A stretch of 64,000 nucleotides of DNA from Leptospira ainlahdjerensis. GTDB taxonomy: Bacteria > Spirochaetota > Leptospiria > Leptospirales > Leptospiraceae. Under the pieces are notes generated by a model, which did no database searches, was not told where the DNA came from, and saw only the letters and a list, made by a program, of their open reading frames with translations. The translations under genes were made by a program, and so were the position numbers. The stretch lies in assembly GCF_016919175.1 (NCBI RefSeq), contig NZ_JAFFPU010000016.1, forward strand, positions 66,462 to 130,461, written 5' to 3'. Positions 26,052 through 37,688 of this stretch are shown here, piece by piece (the first letter of the stretch is position 1; every line of letters starts with the position of its first letter).

Positions 26052-28853
26052 ATGAAAATCAATACAAGTGAAACATTCAATCGATTCTTTTCTTTTTTAA
26101 AGACGTTCTTTTCGTCTCAACATTTTCAAAATGAGATTCATTTTCGCGGTGTTTTTGTTTTTGTTTCTTTTTTGGGATTTTCCTCAACCCCTCTTTTTGC
26201 CGAAAAACCATTACAGGTGGAAGTCGTGATCACGGAAGAATCCGGAAACAACGCAGTGGCGAACACCCCCGTCGTATTTCAAGAAATCGGAAAGTATCTG
26301 ATAACGAACGGAGAAGGAATCGTAAAAGCTTCCTTCCCCGGACCCGGAACTTACAATCTAAGAATTATGACCGCGGAGCGAGTATTCAAAAAGAGCATAA
26401 CTGTCGAATACGACGGCCAGAAAAAATTTCTTTTTATCCGTAAACCGGTCGCCGGAGAAATCAACGTCGTCGGGGACAAGGATCTGGAATCTCTCTCTCG
26501 ATATTCGCTTCAACAGGAAGAGATTCGAAGATTGCCGGGAGCGCAAAACGACGCTCTCAAAGCGATTCAAACTCTTCCGGGGATCGTGGCAGTCCCTCCG
26601 ATCGGACTTTCCTCTTCTTCGTTTAACAATCTTGTTAATAGCGTAGGAAATTCGAATCCGTATTCCAACAGTGAAAGGGGATTTCTTGTTATGCGAGGGG
26701 GAGGCGCCCTTGCTAACGGTTATTATCTCGACGGATTTCCGATGTCTTATCCGTATCACCTCGGAGATCAGTCTTCCGTATTAAATAATAATATTATAAA
26801 GTCTTTTAATATTTATTCCGGCGCTTTTCCGGTTCAGTTCGGTTTCGCCACGGGCGGTATCATCGATATACGGACGCCGGACGCGGTCGCAAAAACATTC
26901 TCCATCGTAAACTTAAATACGTTTCTTTCGGACGTCTATCACCAGAATAAGATCGCCGAGAATCTTTTCGCGATCGTTTCCGCTCGAAAATCCTATCCGA
27001 ACGTCGCCCTTTTGAAACTCTATCCTGACGGAATTCCTCCAGACGCGAAATACGCGGACTACGAAGATTATCAGGCGAAGTTTAATTGGAAACCCGGAAA
27101 CAATCATACGTTTAACGTTCTTCTTTTTGGAGCCAAAGATAAACAGAAATATACGAAGGCGCAAGACGACTTTGAAAATAGTAAAAAGGAACTTCTCGGA
27201 CTTTCCACAATTCAGAACGCCGCTTCTGGTCGTCCGCCGATCGGTTTGGAAAGATTGTTCCGAACTTCAGGATTTCGTTATTCTTACAACAATAAGTCTT
27301 GGTTTGAGACTTCTATTTCCATTTCCAATAATTACTTTCGAGAAAACTTCGAAGTAGATTTTAAGAATCCGCTCACCGCAGAACAGATTTTCGGGCTTTC
27401 CAACGTAACGACTCAAAATCTAAACTTCGTGGAAAACAACACTCGGATCACGCTCCTGGAAAGGTATCTAACGTTTCGTTTCGGAGGGCAACTTCGTGAA
27501 AAGACGATTCAACTTCAGGGTGAAGACATCAAGTCGTCTAACGCGACTTTTTTGGATTTTTTCAACAGTCTTTTGGATTCCAACCGTCAGTTCAGGGCTC
27601 TCATAGAAGGAGATCAGATTCATACGAGAGAGATTGCCGGTTTTGCGGAATTGGAATTTAAGATCGGAGGATTCAGCGTTCTTCCCGGATATCGTCATGA
27701 CTATTATGATAAGGTTCACGAAAAGAAAGACGCATTCCGAGGAAGGGCGGAATACGAAATTCTTAAAACCGGAACTAAATTTTTGGCGGGAACCGGGGAA
27801 CACTACAACGCGCCGCTTCAGATCGAACAATTCTCCTCTCGCTCCGGAAATCCGAATCTAAAGATGGAACATTCGATTCATTCTTCCGTCGGAATCGAAC
27901 AAAGAGTTACTTCCGATTATTTGATCAAGGTGGAAGGTTTTCACAATCAATACTCCAATCTTGTAACGCCGGATGCTTACATCCAGGATCCGTATCAACC
28001 TAACAACGAAAAACGAGACATCGTCAATCGTCCTGACGATGTGAATAAAAATCCTTTGATCGTAAGAAATATGAATTATTCGAACGCGAGGGACGGATTC
28101 TCCAGAGGTGTGGAAATTTTTCTAAAGGCGAACCAGGGTTCGCATAGAAGATTTTTCGGTTGGATTTCTTATACCAATTCCATTTCCAAAAGGAACAACC
28201 ATCAGCCGCAGCTTACGGAGGACGAGGAAAATGATCGCGCCAGAAACAATAGAAACCGGAAGCTCCAATATCAACTTCATGAAGGCGGAAACTATCTCAA
28301 TTACTACGACGACGGAAATTTTGAACTTCTCGTGGATAACGATAAACTTCTCCTCTACGATTACGATAGAACACATATTTTGAATATAGTCTTCGCTTGG
28401 AAAATCGGTCAAGATTGGCAGATCGGAAGCAAATATACTTATCTTACCAACGTCCCGATCACCCCGATCGTAGGATCCGATAAGGCCGCTGGAATCGCCT
28501 CCACGGGAATTAATCTCTACAATCCTAAATACTCGGACTATTACAATTCGGGAAGATGGCCCGACTTTCATCAACTCGACATTCGGATCGATCGTTTTAT
28601 GAACTATCAGTGGGGATACGTGAACACCTATTTAGAGTTCATCAATTTTTTTGGAAATCGAAATCAGATCAGCGAGTCTTTTAACAATTTCGGTCCGTAT
28701 TCAAGGAGTTCTTCCACAAATCCTTTGACGGGAATTACTACTCCGAGCAATCCGTCTCCGATCTATAACTCGAATTATATAGAATCTACCGCGTTCGGAG
28801 GTAAAGTGAAATACTATCCTCTGATCAGCATCGGTATACAGATCAAATTTTAA
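26052..28853 (+). CDS. TonB-dependent outer-membrane receptor
   Basis: A 933-residue receptor. The signal peptide ends at about residue 50 (FSSTPLFA). A carboxypeptidase-regulatory-like domain (VVITEESGNNAVANTPV to YNLRIMTAERV) and a TonB plug follow (RRLPGAQNDALKAIQTLPG, then FLVMRGGGALANGYYLDGFP, GAFPVQFGFATGGIIDIRTP). The remainder is a 22-strand-type beta barrel ending in GIQIKF with the expected C-terminal Phe. Such receptors import iron complexes, cobalamin or oligosaccharides; the ligand cannot be read from the sequence. No exbB/exbD/tonB genes lie nearby. I chose the ATG at 26052 over the frame start at 26025. Confidence 0.9.
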   Translation: MKINTSETFNRFFSFLKTFFSSQHFQNEIHFRGVFVFVSFLGFSSTPLFAEKPLQVEVVITEESGNNAVANTPVVFQEIGKYLITNGEGIVKASFPGPGTYNLRIMTAERVFKKSITVEYDGQKKFLFIRKPVAGEINVVGDKDLESLSRYSLQQEEIRRLPGAQNDALKAIQTLPGIVAVPPIGLSSSSFNNLVNSVGNSNPYSNSERGFLVMRGGGALANGYYLDGFPMSYPYHLGDQSSVLNNNIIKSFNIYSGAFPVQFGFATGGIIDIRTPDAVAKTFSIVNLNTFLSDVYHQNKIAENLFAIVSARKSYPNVALLKLYPDGIPPDAKYADYEDYQAKFNWKPGNNHTFNVLLFGAKDKQKYTKAQDDFENSKKELLGLSTIQNAASGRPPIGLERLFRTSGFRYSYNNKSWFETSISISNNYFRENFEVDFKNPLTAEQIFGLSNVTTQNLNFVENNTRITLLERYLTFRFGGQLREKTIQLQGEDIKSSNATFLDFFNSLLDSNRQFRALIEGDQIHTREIAGFAELEFKIGGFSVLPGYRHDYYDKVHEKKDAFRGRAEYEILKTGTKFLAGTGEHYNAPLQIEQFSSRSGNPNLKMEHSIHSSVGIEQRVTSDYLIKVEGFHNQYSNLVTPDAYIQDPYQPNNEKRDIVNRPDDVNKNPLIVRNMNYSNARDGFSRGVEIFLKANQGSHRRFFGWISYTNSISKRNNHQPQLTEDEENDRARNNRNRKLQYQLHEGGNYLNYYDDGNFELLVDNDKLLLYDYDRTHILNIVFAWKIGQDWQIGSKYTYLTNVPITPIVGSDKAAGIASTGINLYNPKYSDYYNSGRWPDFHQLDIRIDRFMNYQWGYVNTYLEFINFFGNRNQISESFNNFGPYSRSSSTNPLTGITTPSNPSPIYNSNYIESTAFGGKVKYYPLISIGIQIKF

Positions 28854-28965
28854 ATTCTGAAAACTAAAAAATTGCGTTTGGAAGGATGAAATTTCCGGAT
28901 CCGTAGAAATTTTCACATTTCAGAATATTCTAAAAATAGAATATAGATAAAACTTCGGAAAACGA

Positions 28966-29577
28966 TCACCAAGTCGCGGAAAAGGCGCCTCTAAGATCCC
29001 CGAGTTTGTATCCGGTAGCATGGTCATTCGGATAGAGTTCGGCGATTCTTTTTGCAACCGCCGGGCTGATATCTTTCGGGCCTCCGTGACATTTAAGACA
29101 GGTCGGATTTTCCAAGACGATCGGTTTGAGGATTCTAACTTGATTGCTCTCGTTGAGGATTACGGTGTAAGGAGCCATTCCAGTTTTGCTAGCCTCGGCC
29201 CATTCGTTAAAAATGCGAGCTTCCCATTCTTCCGGTTTGTGATCCGGGTTTCTAGGTTTTTCGGAAACTCTCCGAATTCTCATCGCAGGAAATTCTTCCC
29301 TTAGATCTTTTTCTTTCTGAGGAGAGATCGTTCTGCAAACTTCGAGAGCGCCTAAAACTCCCTGTTTTTGAATCGCAGTCTGCAGATTTTTTTGGAGGTC
29401 GACCTGAAAGTTCCCGATGAGATTGAGGAGAATTTCCTTTTGCTCTTGGTTTTGGCTTCGATCACAGACAATAAAAAATTGCACAAAGAGAAAGAACGCC
29501 AGAGCTCTCGCGAGGAGATTTTTTCCGAAAAGAAATGGAAGAAGATTCTTTTTAGAATCCGTTGAAAATGAGTCCAT
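28966..29577 (-). CDS. exported DUF3365-type haem protein
   Basis: A 203-residue protein with a hydrophobic N-terminus (LLARALAFFLFVQFFIVC) that may be a signal anchor or a relaxed lipobox at the Cys. It is followed by a DUF3365/Tll0287-like domain: LGALEVCRTISPQKE, RIRRVSEKPRNP, and CLKCHGG, a CxxCH haem c attachment site, near the C-terminus. Such domains are one-haem sensors or electron carriers of unknown role in the periplasm. It is convergent with the receptor gene. The ATG at 29577 is taken as the start. Confidence 0.75.
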   Translation of the reverse strand: MDSFSTDSKKNLLPFLFGKNLLARALAFFLFVQFFIVCDRSQNQEQKEILLNLIGNFQVDLQKNLQTAIQKQGVLGALEVCRTISPQKEKDLREEFPAMRIRRVSEKPRNPDHKPEEWEARIFNEWAEASKTGMAPYTVILNESNQVRILKPIVLENPTCLKCHGGPKDISPAVAKRIAELYPNDHATGYKLGDLRGAFSATW

Positions 29578-29755
29578 TTGTCTATTCAAGCAGGGGAATG
29601 GAGAAAGAAAAGAATTTTACGATCTTCTTTCCGAACGAATTCATTTCTGAAAAGGATGGACAGAATGTCTTTTTTTTGATTTCTGGAAAGTATCATCCTG
29701 AATCAACTTCGTTTGATTCCAGTCATCAAAAAGCAAATCTTAGGGGATAGGAAAG

Positions 29756-30506
<751 letters not shown>

Positions 30507-30526
30507 TTCTTTGTTGAATTCCAAAA

Positions 30527-30561
30527 TTCTTCTCTTTCTTACTTTTGAAGGAAGAGAAGAA
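30527..30561 (+). other. stem-loop between yebC and ruvC
   Basis: TTCTTCTCTTTCTT (30527-30540) pairs with AAGGAAGAGAAGAA (30548-30561), giving 14 pairs with one wobble and a seven-base loop. No U-run follows, so it may attenuate or stabilise the yebC-ruvC transcript rather than end it. Confidence 0.45.
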
Positions 30562-30608
30562 TCGAACTCCCTTCTCAAAAAAACGATCTTTTTTTCGGAA
30601 AACATACA

Positions 30609-31103
30609 GTGAGAATCATCGGAATCGATCCCGGTTCGCATAGAGCCGGTTATGCGGTATTGGAAAAAGTTTCCTCTCAGATTCGAATTCTAACTTATGG
30701 AACCGTCGAAGTTCCTTCGGGAACTCCGAGTCCGGAAAATCTTCTTCTTTTAAAAAAAGGACTCGACGAAGTTTTGGAGAAGTTTAATCCCACGATCGCT
30801 TCGGTCGAAGAAATGTTTTTCGCAAAAAATAAGAAGACGGCGTCCCGAGTTTTTGAGTCCAGAGGAGTTCTTCTAATCACATTAGCGGAAAAGAATATTC
30901 AAATTTTAGAACCAACCGTTTCCCAGATCAAAAAAGGAACTACCGGAAGCGGAACCGCGGACAAAAAACAGATTCGCCACGCGCTCAAACTCCTCCTGAA
31001 CATAGATCTTTTAAAAGGACACGACGATTCTTGGGACGCGGTCGCCGCCGCTTACGTCGGACTTTCCATGAGTTCGAGCCCGTTGTTTCGAATTTCAAAA
31101 TAG
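30609..31103 (+). CDS. ruvC: crossover junction endodeoxyribonuclease RuvC
   Basis: A 164-residue Holliday-junction resolvase. The RNase H fold shows the first catalytic Asp at residue 7 in RIIGIDPG, the Glu pair in [10 protein letters not shown], and the C-terminal acidic pair in [14 protein letters not shown]. It cuts Holliday junctions delivered by RuvAB; those genes are not in the window. The start is GTG at 30609, which places the catalytic Asp at the usual position. Likely cotranscribed with yebC. Confidence 0.95.
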   Translation: MRIIGIDPGSHRAGYAVLEKVSSQIRILTYGTVEVPSGTPSPENLLLLKKGLDEVLEKFNPTIASVEEMFFAKNKKTASRVFESRGVLLITLAEKNIQILEPTVSQIKKGTTGSGTADKKQIRHALKLLLNIDLLKGHDDSWDAVAAAYVGLSMSSSPLFRISK

Positions 31104-31347
31104 AAAAGTGGCGTTCGTTTTTTTCTATTTTTCGTATATCCGTGCATAAATTTATCGTTTAGAATCGGGAGTTTAGGAGATTTTTTCTTCTTAATCGGTC
31201 TCAGAATCAAGAATCACTCCTACTCAAAGAGCTAAAAAAGGTTTTCTCCTTTTTTCACAGGAGTGATGGTCATTTTGAAGAATGCCGATTTAGATCCTTA
31301 TCTTTCAGAAAGAGGGACCTCGACGAAAACGTTTCGAGAATGGGTTT

Positions 31348-31507
31348 TGTCGGAGTTCCTACAAATTTTCGAATTGAAAAATCTCATTGTCAGATGAACG
31401 TTTTTGTGATAGAGGAAAGTCTGCGGATTTTTCCCGCCACCCACCCCACCACCCGAAAATCGGGCGGGGCGCGCGACATTCACAGAAAGATTGTCGGAGT
31501 TCCGACA
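31348..31507 (+). repeat. intergenic repeat (copy B)
   Basis: A 160-bp copy: left terminus TGTCGGA-GT-TCCTACA (31348-31363), TTTTTGTGATAGAGGAAAG, a CCACCCACCCCACCACCC run opposite GGGCGGGGC, CATTCACAG, and right terminus TGTCGGA-GT-TCCGACA (31492-31507). The surrounding interval from ruvC to 31649 holds no convincing gene. Confidence 0.85.
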
Positions 31508-31649
31508 AAGGCACTCTGAACTGAAAGCAAATTATGATTTAAGGACTTCTGCGGAGCCGGGTCAAACTTCGAAAGACGAATCCAAGAAGTCGGCTCAAAA
31601 AAACACCGGAGCAAAAAACGGAAATGAAACTTTCCTTCACGTCCCTCTC

Positions 31650-32180
31650 CTATTGAACTTCGGATCCTTCGAACGGGAGTTTCGTCTTTTCAACGTCCAA
31701 CAATGGACCGAGTTCGTAGATATTCTTGTAACCGTAAACTTTTAGAGAAACAAAGGTGGAAAGATTCAAGGAAGCGGCCGGGCTTTTTGCGGCGAATGCT
31801 TGCGGACTACCTTCAAAGTTATTATTGCAGTAGATCAAAATTTTCGTTTCGAAACTGGGAACGATTTCCGCAAGGGATTCTTTCGTAAACTCGGTAAAGG
31901 GTAGATTGATGGCGCCTTTGATATGTCTGAGTTTGAATCTGGATTCGCTCCTCGCATCCAAAAGAATCACGTCCTTTTCGGAAATCATAGTTAGGAATTC
32001 TTCTTCCGTGAGTCGTTTTGTCTCCCTTTCTTGTGCGGAAGAGTTTACGGTTTTCTGAAATTGATCGTAATCGATCAGGCGATTGGAGATCGAATTCCGA
32101 GGTTTTAATGTAGTTTTTCCTTTGCCGATGATCATACTGCTACAACAAATCATTAAAATAAGAATCACGAAATTTTTCAT
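31650..32180 (-). CDS. exported rhodanese-domain protein
   Basis: A 176-residue protein with a hydrophobic N-terminus (FVILILMICCSSM) that resembles a lipoprotein or Sec signal. A single rhodanese domain follows: LTEEEFLTMISEKDVILLDAR, RHIKGAINLPF, and the active loop IYCNNNFEGSP, in which the Cys is the persulfide-forming residue. Periplasmic rhodaneses take part in sulfur transfer or redox reactions; the partner is unknown. The ATG at 32180 has GGAAC upstream. It stands alone between a repeat copy and an alpha/beta hydrolase gene. Confidence 0.85.
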   Translation of the reverse strand: MKNFVILILMICCSSMIIGKGKTTLKPRNSISNRLIDYDQFQKTVNSSAQERETKRLTEEEFLTMISEKDVILLDARSESRFKLRHIKGAINLPFTEFTKESLAEIVPSFETKILIYCNNNFEGSPQAFAAKSPAASLNLSTFVSLKVYGYKNIYELGPLLDVEKTKLPFEGSEVQ

Positions 32181-32470
32181 AAAAAGTTCCTGGAAACCCT
32201 TTAAACTTTTAAATTCAAGAAATTCTCTGTCAATTCCGTTTTGGTAAATCGAAAAGAATCAAAATGAACGGAGGCCTCCGTTTTTGAATGACAAGAATCA
32301 AATCCGATCTTAGAAATTAAAATTCTATTGTGTTTGATTGTAAAAATAATTTTGATTCAATCGAAAAGGACGGATAAAAAATTGAGGAATCCATTCTTTC
32401 CTTTCGAAAAGTAGTTTTAAAGAAAACGAGCTCCAAAAATGTAATTTGAAAAGACAAAACACATAACGTT

Positions 32471-33337
32471 ATGAAAAAAAATTCACTTCAAGGCTTTGTA
32501 AAATCAAAAGAATGGAATCTACGATACATCGTGGAAGGGAAGGGGCCCGATGTATTCGTGATCGGAAGCGCTCTTTACTACGATCGAACGTTTTCCAAAG
32601 AAATTCGAAAAAATTGTCGCATGATCTTTGTCGATCACAGAGGTTATGCCGGTGGAAGTACCTCCGCAAAAAAGGAGGACTTTTCTTTAGATATCATCTT
32701 GGAAGACATGGAACTCGTCCGAAAGGAGCTCGGTCTAGATCGAATCGTCTTAGTCGGCCATTCCGGACATGGTTATATGGCGCTCGAATATGCTAAAAGA
32801 TATCCGGAGAATGTGAGCCATCTGGTGTTGATGTGTCTGACTCCCGATTTATCGAAAAAAAGTCATGAACTCATAGCGTCTCATTTTCAAGAGAATGCGT
32901 CCGAAGATCGAAAGAAATATTTAGAGGAAAGAATGTCCAGATTGCCGGAAGCAATCGCGAGCGATCCGAAGAATGCATTCAAGTTATTTAATATATTTTC
33001 CGCAGCCAAGAGCTGGTACGATTTCAAATATGATTCGAGTCAACTTTGGGAAGGTATGGAAATCAATACGTCAATGTTCGATCATGTTTGGGGAGAAGTT
33101 TTCCGGGACATCGACATTAAACCCGGTATAGAGAAGATCAAAATGCCCGTTTATCTTGCGCTCGGAAGATACGATTATCTGATGCCTCCTGCATATCTCT
33201 GGGATCCGATTCTTCCTCTTTTCGAAGATCTGAAGATTCAATTTTTTGAAAAGAGCGGTCACACTCCTCAGTTTGAAGAGCCGGAAGCCTTTGATCGTGA
33301 AATTTTATCTTGGTTAAAAGAAAAGAAGGCCTTTTGA
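32471..33337 (+). CDS. alpha/beta hydrolase
   Basis: A 288-residue cytoplasmic hydrolase. The nucleophile elbow is LVGHSGHGYMALEYA, with Ser as nucleophile; DHRGYAG provides the oxyanion-side loop, LALGRYDYL the acid region, and KSGHTPQFEEP the catalytic His. This is the proline iminopeptidase/epoxide-hydrolase-like branch, but the substrate is not determined. The ATG at 32471 lacks a good ribosome binding site. Single gene; a repeat copy lies 200 bases downstream. Confidence 0.85.
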   Translation: MKKNSLQGFVKSKEWNLRYIVEGKGPDVFVIGSALYYDRTFSKEIRKNCRMIFVDHRGYAGGSTSAKKEDFSLDIILEDMELVRKELGLDRIVLVGHSGHGYMALEYAKRYPENVSHLVLMCLTPDLSKKSHELIASHFQENASEDRKKYLEERMSRLPEAIASDPKNAFKLFNIFSAAKSWYDFKYDSSQLWEGMEINTSMFDHVWGEVFRDIDIKPGIEKIKMPVYLALGRYDYLMPPAYLWDPILPLFEDLKIQFFEKSGHTPQFEEPEAFDREILSWLKEKKAF

Positions 33338-33540
33338 GTTTCGAGAAAACTTCGGATGAGGAAGAGGTCCGATTCTACAAAGCGGATTTGACGCGGACAA
33401 TCTTTCGCATTCGAAGTTTTGCTGAGTTAAAATTTTGCCTATAGGAAAAATCGAAATTCGGAGGGCCTTACTCCGAGGCATAAACTTACACACAAGTTGA
33501 GAGGTGGATACAATGAGAATCGTCCTAAGAAAAGGTATTT

Positions 33541-33688
33541 TGTAGGAATTCCTACATGAGAATTTTTTCTTGCGAAAAGTTTGATTTTATGATAGAGGAA
33601 AGTTTCTGGAATTTTCCGCCACCCACCCCACCACCCGAAATTTGGGTGGGGCGCGCGAGTTTCACGGTGGGGCGTCGTAGTTCCGACG
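33541..33688 (+). repeat. intergenic repeat (copy C)
   Basis: A 148-bp copy with a perfect 16-base palindromic left terminus, TGTAGGAATTCCTACA (33541-33556). The body holds TTTTATGATAGAGGAAAG, the CCACCCACCCCACCACCC/GGGTGGGGC pair and GTTTCACGG, and the right terminus is CGTCGTA-GT-TCCGACG (33673-33688). Confidence 0.85.
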
Positions 33689-33800
33689 GATTTTCGTCCG
33701 ACTCAGACAACTTGTGGGTAAGGTTTATGCCCGGACGGTTGTTGAAATCTTTTTGATCGGAATGAAAGTTCGAAAAAAGATAGAATCCAGTTTGTTCCAT

Positions 33801-34337
33801 TTACGGACGAAGATTCGCAGAAAACCAATCCTTTTGGGAAGAATCTATTCTTTGTTCGAGAGGAACTTTTTTTTCGAATTTCTCCTGGGCGCGCCGAATC
33901 GAAGCGCTGATCATTGGATGAGAAATCGCATCGTTATTGACGCGAAATTTTTTCATTACTTCTGCGATGTTTTCTCCACCGAGGGTTCGAAACAGCTCTT
34001 CGTCTAACGATGAAAAAACGGTAGCTTCCTTGAGTTGAAGTTTTAAAAATAAAGCCTGTTCCGTCTTTCGAAGCGGATAGTGTTCGCAGAAAATCAGAGA
34101 TCGTTCTTGAAGATCAACGAACGAAATTTCATTCGCATACGCTATGTTTGGTGAGTTTTTCTCTAAACCAAGGGCGGATCGAAATTCTTCCAAAGATTCT
34201 ACAAACCAAAAAAGAAAGAGATGGTTTTGATTCCTGCGAAGGACGCGGCGACATCTGTCCAGTTTCGCTTCTCGCGAGATCCAGATCTGGTCTTTTACGG
34301 GGACCGAAGGTTCTTTGGATTTAAAAAGATTGAACAT
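33801..34337 (-). CDS. hypothetical protein
   Basis: A 178-residue soluble protein of mixed alpha/beta character, with no signal peptide, membrane segment or recognised catalytic motif. Conserved-looking stretches include DQIWISREAKLDRCRR, LFLFWFVESLEEF and RVNNDAISHPMI. The start at 34337 has no clear ribosome binding site. It is flanked upstream by another isolated CGGGAGTTCCCACA word near 34480 and downstream by repeat copy C. I do not recognise the family and assign no function. Confidence 0.55.
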   Translation of the reverse strand: MFNLFKSKEPSVPVKDQIWISREAKLDRCRRVLRRNQNHLFLFWFVESLEEFRSALGLEKNSPNIAYANEISFVDLQERSLIFCEHYPLRKTEQALFLKLQLKEATVFSSLDEELFRTLGGENIAEVMKKFRVNNDAISHPMISASIRRAQEKFEKKVPLEQRIDSSQKDWFSANLRP

Positions 34338-34612
34338 CTTAGTACGAAAGTTGAAGTCAAATTCTTAAGAGACAAGAACGAATTCGATTCTTCTTTTTGT
34401 CGAATTTGATTTTTAAAATAATGTTCTCAATTCTAAAAGAAGCCCCTCGATAACATCCTGTAAGTTCGGAATAGAAACGCGGGAGTTCCCACATTCGGGG
34501 TTTTGGGTCATTTTCAAAATTCTCATATAAGAATTTAAGAACCCGAAAAGAAGATTCTTTCTTTCCAATTTGCAAAAAATCTTTTTAAGAATTCAATTCT
34601 TTACTAAAACGA

Positions 34613-35386
34613 TCACGAGTTCATCTGATGAAGAATCTGCAAACCTCTGAGAGTCAAAAGAGGATCGATGCTATCAAAAATGCCCGGATGTGCGGCGTCG
34701 ATCACGGTCACAAGTCCGCCCGTTCCGATCACTCGATAATCTTGTCCTTTGTCGCGTTTGATTTCACGAATGATTCCTTCCAAGAGCCCGATCCATCCAA
34801 AAAAGAATCCGGCTTGGATCGATTCGATCGTAGAATCCCCTAAAATTTTTTCCGGAGATTGGAAAACGATCGGAGGAAGTTGAGACGTATTTTTTGTGAG
34901 AGCGTCCATGGAAACTTTGAGACCGGGGGCGATAACACCGCCCAAGTATTCCGGCTTATCGCTTACCACACAAAACGTAGTGGCGGTTCCTAAATCGATG
35001 ATGATGGATTTTCCGGGATTATCTACGACCGCCGCGGCCGCATTGACCAGACGATCGGCTCCGATTTCATAAGGTCTCGGATAGGAAATCGTAAAAGGAA
35101 GTTTCATCTGGTAGTTTACGTGAACCGCGTCAATCTTAAACCAATCTTGAAACATTCTATCTAAGATGGGGTTGAGGGTGGGAACCACGCTCGAATAAAT
35201 TCCGCCCGTGATCGCCTCGTTTTCGATCTTAAATTCCCGTAAAAAACCTCGAAAGAACAATCCAAGTTCGTCCGAGGTTCTGTCTTTTCGAGTGACGGTT
35301 CTTTTGTGAAAAAGAGGAGAGGTCTTTCCGTTTTCAAAGATTCCGAAGACCGTATTTGTGTTTCCGACGTCGACAACTAGGAGCAT
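34613..35386 (-). CDS. coaX: type III pantothenate kinase
   Basis: A 257-residue kinase of the ASKHA fold that makes 4'-phosphopantothenate, the first step to coenzyme A. It has the N-terminal phosphate loop [13 protein letters not shown], the [12 protein letters not shown] pantothenate motif, the catalytic-core strand [14 protein letters not shown], and [15 protein letters not shown]. The ATG at 35386 lies one base after the birA stop, so birA and coaX form a two-gene operon, a common pairing in genomes. Confidence 0.95.
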   Translation of the reverse strand: MLLVVDVGNTNTVFGIFENGKTSPLFHKRTVTRKDRTSDELGLFFRGFLREFKIENEAITGGIYSSVVPTLNPILDRMFQDWFKIDAVHVNYQMKLPFTISYPRPYEIGADRLVNAAAAVVDNPGKSIIIDLGTATTFCVVSDKPEYLGGVIAPGLKVSMDALTKNTSQLPPIVFQSPEKILGDSTIESIQAGFFFGWIGLLEGIIREIKRDKGQDYRVIGTGGLVTVIDAAHPGIFDSIDPLLTLRGLQILHQMNS

Positions 35387-35387
35387 T

Positions 35388-36146
<759 letters not shown>

Positions 36147-36425
36147 GCCGGATACGGTGCTCTTACTTAAAGAATTCGCAAGAAGAAAACAAAGGTAAGA
36201 AAGTCGTATTATAAAACGAGGAACCGATTCATTGATCCAATCAGGAAACGAATTCTCCTTTTTCCGGGCTTTTTCTTTCAAAAAAAGATCGAATCGCCTA
36301 ACAACGAAAGGACGGGTTTTTGTCTTTTTCACTTCTTGTAGAATTGTTAAACAAATCTATAAATTGTTGTATTTTTCTATAATTTGAATTGACACACTTT
36401 TTGTTTATATAACCAATTTTCAAAT

Positions 36426-37145
36426 ATGAAATTTAGCTCACATAAACAACTAACGTTTTTCCTTTCCTTTGTCTTCATTCTTTCCGTTTCTTCCTTTCAA
36501 TGCAAACCGGAAGAGAAGAAGGAGGATCCGGCTTTTCTTCTCCTTTTGGGTGCGGGTGTCGTTGCTACGACTGCCGGTACCGGAACTACGACGGCATCTG
36601 ATGCGAAGTTACGCGTCTTTGTTACGGCCGCAACGTTTAACGGTAACTTGGGCGGTATAAACGGAGCCGATGCAAAGTGCGCGGCTGATGCGAACAAGCC
36701 GGCCTCCGGAACCTATAAGGCGTTTATTACGGGAAACTCCGGTGCAAACGGGGTTCGTTATGCGTGTTTTAACGATAATGCCACGAATTGTCCGGACAAT
36801 CCCGCGCCTGGAACGACGAATTGGGTTTTACAAGCGAGCAAGAATTATTACCGCGTAGACCAGGCTACCTTGGTCTTTACAACAAATGCGAATTCTTTAA
36901 TCGCTACGATTCCTACTGTGGTCCAGGCTGCGGCCGCTTCTTATTGGTCGGGTTTCGTGCCTGCAAGTGCAACAAATTGGTCTTTGAACGATGCTTGCGG
37001 AGGAGCCACCACTTCTTGGACGGATGCAAATGGGGTTTCCAATGGATCGTCTGGACTTGCAAACGGGACTACGGTTACAAATGTCAAAGGGAGCGCTTTT
37101 ACAAGTTGCAATACAGCCATTAACCTTCTCTGCATAGAGCAGTAG
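36426..37145 (+). CDS. DUF1554 lipoprotein
   Basis: A 239-residue leptospiral protein. The signal peptide ends in SVSSFQC, a relaxed spirochaetal lipobox with Cys at residue 26, and a low-complexity Gly/Ala/Thr linker follows (residues 40-58). The rest is the DUF1554 domain (RVFVTAATFNGNLGG, then ADAKCAADANKPASGTYKAF, SYWSGFVPASATNW and LLCIEQ), with four or more Cys residues that could form disulfides. It is probably surface-located and of unknown function. A TATAAT hexamer at 36378-36383 is a possible -10 box. It is divergent from birA. Confidence 0.85.
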   Translation: MKFSSHKQLTFFLSFVFILSVSSFQCKPEEKKEDPAFLLLLGAGVVATTAGTGTTTASDAKLRVFVTAATFNGNLGGINGADAKCAADANKPASGTYKAFITGNSGANGVRYACFNDNATNCPDNPAPGTTNWVLQASKNYYRVDQATLVFTTNANSLIATIPTVVQAAAASYWSGFVPASATNWSLNDACGGATTSWTDANGVSNGSSGLANGTTVTNVKGSAFTSCNTAINLLCIEQ

Positions 37146-37227
37146 CTCTTAACGTTGCGAAAAACCTTTTTCTTGGAGATAGTCTTTTCCTAAGAATTTA
37201 AAAAGGGAAAGGATCCAGAACGCTTTT

Positions 37228-37377
37228 TATAGGAGTTCCTACACGAAAATTTTTTCTTGCGAAATTAGAATTTTGTGATATAGGAAAGTCTCCGGAATTT
37301 TCCCGCCACCGCTCCCCACCACCCGAAATTCGGGCGGGGCGCGCGACTTTCACGGAAGAGTTGTCGTAGTTCCGACA
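37228..37377 (+). repeat. intergenic repeat (copy D)
   Basis: A 150-bp copy: left terminus TATAGGA-GT-TCCTACA (37228-37243), TTTTGTGATATAGGAAAG, TCCGGAATTTTCCCGCCACC, CCCCACCACCC opposite GGGCGGGGC, ACTTTCACGG, and right terminus TGTCGTA-GT-TCCGACA (37362-37377). Confidence 0.85.
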
Positions 37378-37596
37378 GATTTCTCTCAAGGATCAAAGAA
37401 ATTTCTCCGAATTGAATTCTTTGTTTTTGAATCATTCTCCTCGACCTAATCGGATATTCGATCAGAGTTTCAATTTAAGAAAATCCTTCAGATCGTATTT
37501 GAAGAATGCGCATGGAATAAAGGAAGAGTAAAATTCTTCGCTTAATCTAAGTTGCTCGAGTAGATTTGGAAAAACGGGAATAAACACGTAAAAAAA

Positions 37597-37622
37597 GCCC
37601 CGATCGCTCGGGGCCTTTTTTT
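37597..37622. terminator. bidirectional rho-independent terminator
   Basis: GCCCCGA-TCGC-TCGGGGC forms a strong 7-bp GC stem with a four-base loop, flanked by A6 on the left and T7 on the right. It therefore works on both strands. It sits between the convergent DUF1554 and thiolase genes. Confidence 0.9.
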
Positions 37623-37688
37623 AGTTCTTTCGTTTTCGAAAAGAAGGTCTGTAAAAGCTTGAGTAGTTTATAAAATTCTAAACTAATA

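Noticed and set aside
31298..31483. 61-codon frame inside repeat copy B
   Set aside because: The same kind of frame appears in other repeat copies and reflects the repeat, not a gene.
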